From the NCBI GenBank assembly GCA_041749275.1, contig JBGTBQ010000182.1, positions 1 through 38,850 on the forward strand: a DNA stretch of 38,850 bases, written 5' to 3'. Shown here in pieces: positions 34,382 to 38,850 of the stretch. The notes under the pieces were generated by a model. The model was not told the DNA's origin. It saw only the letters and a program-made list of their open reading frames with translations, and did no database searches. Position 1 is the first letter of the stretch. Each line of letters opens with the position of its first letter. The translations under genes and the position numbers were made by a program. The stretch is from JBGTBQ01 sp041749275. GTDB lineage: Bacteria > Acidobacteriota > Blastocatellia > Pyrinomonadales > Pyrinomonadaceae.

Positions 34382-35614
34382 ATGGCCGAATTTATCTGTC
34401 GTTTGGGGACGCCCGCGGGCGAAGTGGTGACGCGCACGGTTGAGGCGGCGGGCGTGTCTGAGGCGCGCGTGCGCTTGGAAGCCGAGGGCTTCCGCGTCTT
34501 CTCGGTCGCGCCGCCGAAGGCGCGTGGGGTCGCCGCCTTCACGGGCGGCGGCAAGTCCGGCACGACGGCGCGCGTCAAACCGGGCGACTTTCTTCTCTTC
34601 AACCAGCAACTCGCCGCGATTATCCGCGCCGGCATCCCGATCTTGCAGGCCGTCGCCATGCTCAGGCGACGCGCGGCCAGTTCGCGGCTGCGGATGGTGC
34701 TCGCCGACGTGGAGGATAAAATCCGCGGCGGGATGGCCTTGTCGCAGGCGTTCGCCGCGCAGGGGCCGATCTTCCCGCGCATTTACACGGCCTCGATCCT
34801 CGCCGGCGAGCGTTCGGGCGCGCTCGACGACGTGCTCTCGCGCTACGTCACCTATATGCGGCGCGGCGTCGAGATTCGCCGCAAGATTCGTGGCGCGCTG
34901 GCCTACCCGGTCTTCCTGCTCGCGGCCTCGACGGGCATGGTCGCGTTCCTGACCGGCTACGTCGTCCCGCGCATGTCGAGTCTCTTCGAGGGCTTCAACC
35001 GCGAACTGCCGGCCATCACGGCCATCGTCATTGGCGGTTCAAATTTTTTCGCGGCAAATTTTTACTGGCTCATCCCGACCGTCATCGGCGTGGTCATCGC
35101 CCTCGGCATCTGGTGGGCGACGCCCGGCGGCAAGTTGGCGATTGACCGCGCGCTGCTGAAAATGCCCATCGCCAACTCGCTCATCAAACAGCTCGCCATC
35201 GCGCAAGTGACGCGGAGTCTGGCAACCCTGCTCGCGGGCGGCATCACGCTCGTCGAGTCGTGGGAGATCGCCGCCGAGGCCATCACGAACAGGGAACTGC
35301 GCGCCCGCAGTTCGGACACGCTGCCGATGATTCAGGAGGGGCGCTCGTTCACCGAGAGTCTGGAGAGCGCCGGGTGGATTCCGCCGCTCGCGCTCGACAT
35401 GATCGGCGTGGGTGAGCGTTCGGGCAGTTTGAAGGAGATGCTGGAGGAGGTCGCGGAGTTCTACGACAAGGAGTCGGAGGTGCGTCTGGAGCAGTTGACG
35501 ACCGTGCTCGAGCCTGCGATTCTGCTGGTGATGGGCGGGATCGTGGTGACGATCCTGCTGGCGATCTATCTGCCGATCATCCAGTCCATCTCAAACATAA
35601 ACGTCAAACGCTAG
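34382..35614 (+). CDS. pilC: Type IV pilus / type II secretion inner-membrane protein PilC (GspF family)
   Basis: The 410-residue protein has two T2SF domains (about 75-195 and 275-400), each with the FxxQLAxxIxxGIPxxQ-type start (FNQQLAAIIRAGIPILQAV; IAQVTRSLATLLAGGITLVES). Three hydrophobic segments are at about 177-197, 222-245 and 378-400. PilC forms the platform that couples the ATPase to pilin extrusion. It precedes the ATPase gene by 38 bp on the same strand. No Shine-Dalgarno precedes the ATG. Confidence 0.93.
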   Translation: MAEFICRLGTPAGEVVTRTVEAAGVSEARVRLEAEGFRVFSVAPPKARGVAAFTGGGKSGTTARVKPGDFLLFNQQLAAIIRAGIPILQAVAMLRRRAASSRLRMVLADVEDKIRGGMALSQAFAAQGPIFPRIYTASILAGERSGALDDVLSRYVTYMRRGVEIRRKIRGALAYPVFLLAASTGMVAFLTGYVVPRMSSLFEGFNRELPAITAIVIGGSNFFAANFYWLIPTVIGVVIALGIWWATPGGKLAIDRALLKMPIANSLIKQLAIAQVTRSLATLLAGGITLVESWEIAAEAITNRELRARSSDTLPMIQEGRSFTESLESAGWIPPLALDMIGVGERSGSLKEMLEEVAEFYDKESEVRLEQLTTVLEPAILLVMGGIVVTILLAIYLPIIQSISNINVKR

Positions 35615-35652
35615 GCAATCCCCCGCCTCGCCAAAAGCATCAGAAAATTCTT

Positions 35653-37383
<1,731 letters not shown>

Positions 37384-37392
<9 letters not shown>

Positions 37393-37470
37393 GCGGTAAA
37401 AACCGTTCTCTATCGAGAAATCAGGATGAAAGCGTCAATGCTCCGTTTCACAAATAACTGCCTACTGCTT
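37384..37470. repeat. Heptamer element K (GCAGTAG units)
   Basis: AAGCAGTAGGCGGTAA (37384-37399) and its near-exact inverse TAACTGCCTACTGCTT (37455-37470) flank a 55-nt loop. The PilB TAG stop is in the left arm. The remaining gap to the secretin (37471-37731) shows a small hairpin (TTGAG...CTCAA near 37636) and no gene. Confidence 0.72.
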
Positions 37471-37731
37471 CAGGCTTGTGTCCGGAGCCTTTAAGGAACT
37501 ATTATTAGCGCCCCGGCGTGTAAGTTGACTGAAAGTGCATGGCCGCACGCCACGGAGCAGGTCGAGGCTAGTCTTCGGACGGCGCTTTCTACGCGCTCCG
37601 GTGGTTGTTTTCCACGCAAGGCTACTCTAACTCCCTTGAGCCGTGCGTTACGCGCTCAAAGTCTGCCCGGTTTGTCGGTTGATGCGGATTCCGGGTGCCG
37701 CTGTCCGCTCGATAAAGTGAGGACTTCCCAC

Positions 37732-38850
37732 ATGAGATACAGAATATATGCCCGTTCCCTCGTGGCGATCCTGATGGCCGCCTTCATGCTCGCCGCGCCG
37801 CTCACGGCGCTCGCCAAGAAGGGCGAGAAGAACTTCAAAAAAGGCTTGGAGTACGAGCAGGCACAGCAGTGGGATAAGGCCGCGCAGGAGTTCGCGCTCG
37901 CCGTGGCTACGCGCCCCTCCGACACCGAGTATCAACTTCACTATCGCCGGGCCATCTTCAACGCCTCGCAGACCTTCATGCAGAAGGGGCGCACGCTCGC
38001 CGAGCAGGGTGATTACGTCGGCGCTTACAACGCCTTCCGCACGGCCTACGGCTACGACTCGGTGAATGAGTTAGCCACCAACGAGATGCAGCGCATGTTG
38101 CGGCTCCAACGCGAGAAGGAGGGGTTGAGCGACGACTCGAAGGACGGCGCGCGCATTTCGCCGACCTCCTACCGGAGAGAGGCGAACGGGACCGGAGCGA
38201 ACGGGACGGGGCCGAAGGGCCGCGCGGCTGATGTCCCCAACCCGCGCGTCGAGCAGTACAAAAATATCAACTACAGCGGCGAACTCGAACCCTTCATCCG
38301 CCAACTCGCCGACGAGTTGAACCTCAACGTCATCTTCGACCAGAACTTCGCGCAGGTGAAGCGCACGATCAATGTCAAACTGAAGGACATCACGGCGGCG
38401 CGCACGCTCGACTACATATTTCAGGCTTACGGCCTCTTCTTCCAGCGGCTCGACCGGCGCACTATCCTCGTCGCCGACCAGTCGAAGCGCCCCATCTACC
38501 AGCAGCTCGTGCTCCGCACCTTCTACCTGAACAACATTCCGACCGACGAGGCGCGGGCGATGATTCAGGCGGCGCTCCCGGCCAACGCCGGACGCCAGCC
38601 GCAGGTCGTGATGAACAAGACGACCAACAGCATCACCGTGCGCGACACGCCGGAGAATATGCGGATCATCGCTGATCTGATTCGGGGCATTGACAAGGAT
38701 CGCGCCGAAGTGGTGATGGAGGTCTCGATCTACGAAGTGACGCGCACCGATCTGCTTCAGGTCGGCAACCAGCTTGGCAGCGCCGACACGCTCGGCAACC
38801 TCGGCGGGTTGCAGACCGGCTCCGTCCTCTCCAACGGCGCGCGCGCCCTC
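37732..38850 (+). CDS. Secretin (PilQ/GspD type) with TPR N-terminus, partial
   Basis: The frame stays open to the window edge (373 codons). A signal peptide (1-28, ending LTALA) is followed by TPR-like helices (about 33-120: KGLEYEQAQQWDKAAQEFAL), a Gly/Asn-rich linker and a secretin N0/STN-like domain (about 178-250: LADELNLNVIFDQNF, INVKLKDITAARTLDYIF). An N1-like KH domain (about 262-320, FYLNNIPTDEARAMI) and the start of the next subdomain (EVVMEVSIYEVTRTDLL) complete what is visible. The pore-forming C-terminal domain lies outside. It forms the outer-membrane channel of the system served by PilC and PilB. GTGAGGA lies 11 nt before the ATG. Confidence 0.88.
   Translation, partial: MRYRIYARSLVAILMAAFMLAAPLTALAKKGEKNFKKGLEYEQAQQWDKAAQEFALAVATRPSDTEYQLHYRRAIFNASQTFMQKGRTLAEQGDYVGAYNAFRTAYGYDSVNELATNEMQRMLRLQREKEGLSDDSKDGARISPTSYRREANGTGANGTGPKGRAADVPNPRVEQYKNINYSGELEPFIRQLADELNLNVIFDQNFAQVKRTINVKLKDITAARTLDYIFQAYGLFFQRLDRRTILVADQSKRPIYQQLVLRTFYLNNIPTDEARAMIQAALPANAGRQPQVVMNKTTNSITVRDTPENMRIIADLIRGIDKDRAEVVMEVSIYEVTRTDLLQVGNQLGSADTLGNLGGLQTGSVLSNGARAL

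Overview
The window is about 60-65% GC, densely coded on both strands, and reads like a chromosomal segment of an Acidobacteriota bacterium, probably class Blastocatellia (subdivision 4). That placement is inferred from gene content: two von Willebrand A proteins of the 'VWFA-related' acidobacterial type, a TPR-fused secretin next to PilC and PilB, a DUF885 peptidase, and many intergenic palindromes. No rRNA, tRNA or CRISPR array was seen.

Left part (1-8054): the tail of an ISKra4-like transposase, a gamma-carbonic anhydrase, hisS, aspS, then a low-GC two-gene restriction-modification unit inserted before a JAMM metallopeptidase gene and a DUF4870-like membrane protein. hisS is a mosaic: about 465 bp in its middle falls to roughly 41% GC inside a gene of 62-70% GC. 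Middle-left (8246-14803): a secreted DUF885 peptidase fused to a PrcB-like domain, an M48 peptidase, two small proteins, a DUF433/DUF5615 toxin-antitoxin pair with a good sigma70-type promoter, and mazG. Middle (15303-24062): an esterase with TPR, DUF1844, an MBL-fold hydrolase, ribF, a UbiB/ABC1 kinase, and a radical SAM/B12-like protein on the minus strand. Right (24349-33893): a histidine kinase/response regulator pair, a fatty-acid desaturase, a low-affinity iron permease family protein, a truncated outer-membrane-type protein, CorA with a small overlapping membrane protein, a CorC/HlyC-type protein, and two secreted VWA proteins. The right end (34382-38850) is a type IV pilus/type II secretion module: PilC, PilB and the start of a secretin.

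The most unusual feature is a family of intergenic elements built from 7-bp tandem units arranged as two inverted arms, so each can fold into a long hairpin. At least twelve occur. Unit sequence differs between elements, but period and inverted layout are kept. Most lie directly after a stop codon. Three supply the stop codon and last codons of the upstream gene, and four abut the next start codon, which then lacks a Shine-Dalgarno sequence. A second class of repeats is GC-rich palindromes, including a perfect 32-bp hairpin present twice in opposite orientations, and a nested palindrome cluster at 21830-22122.
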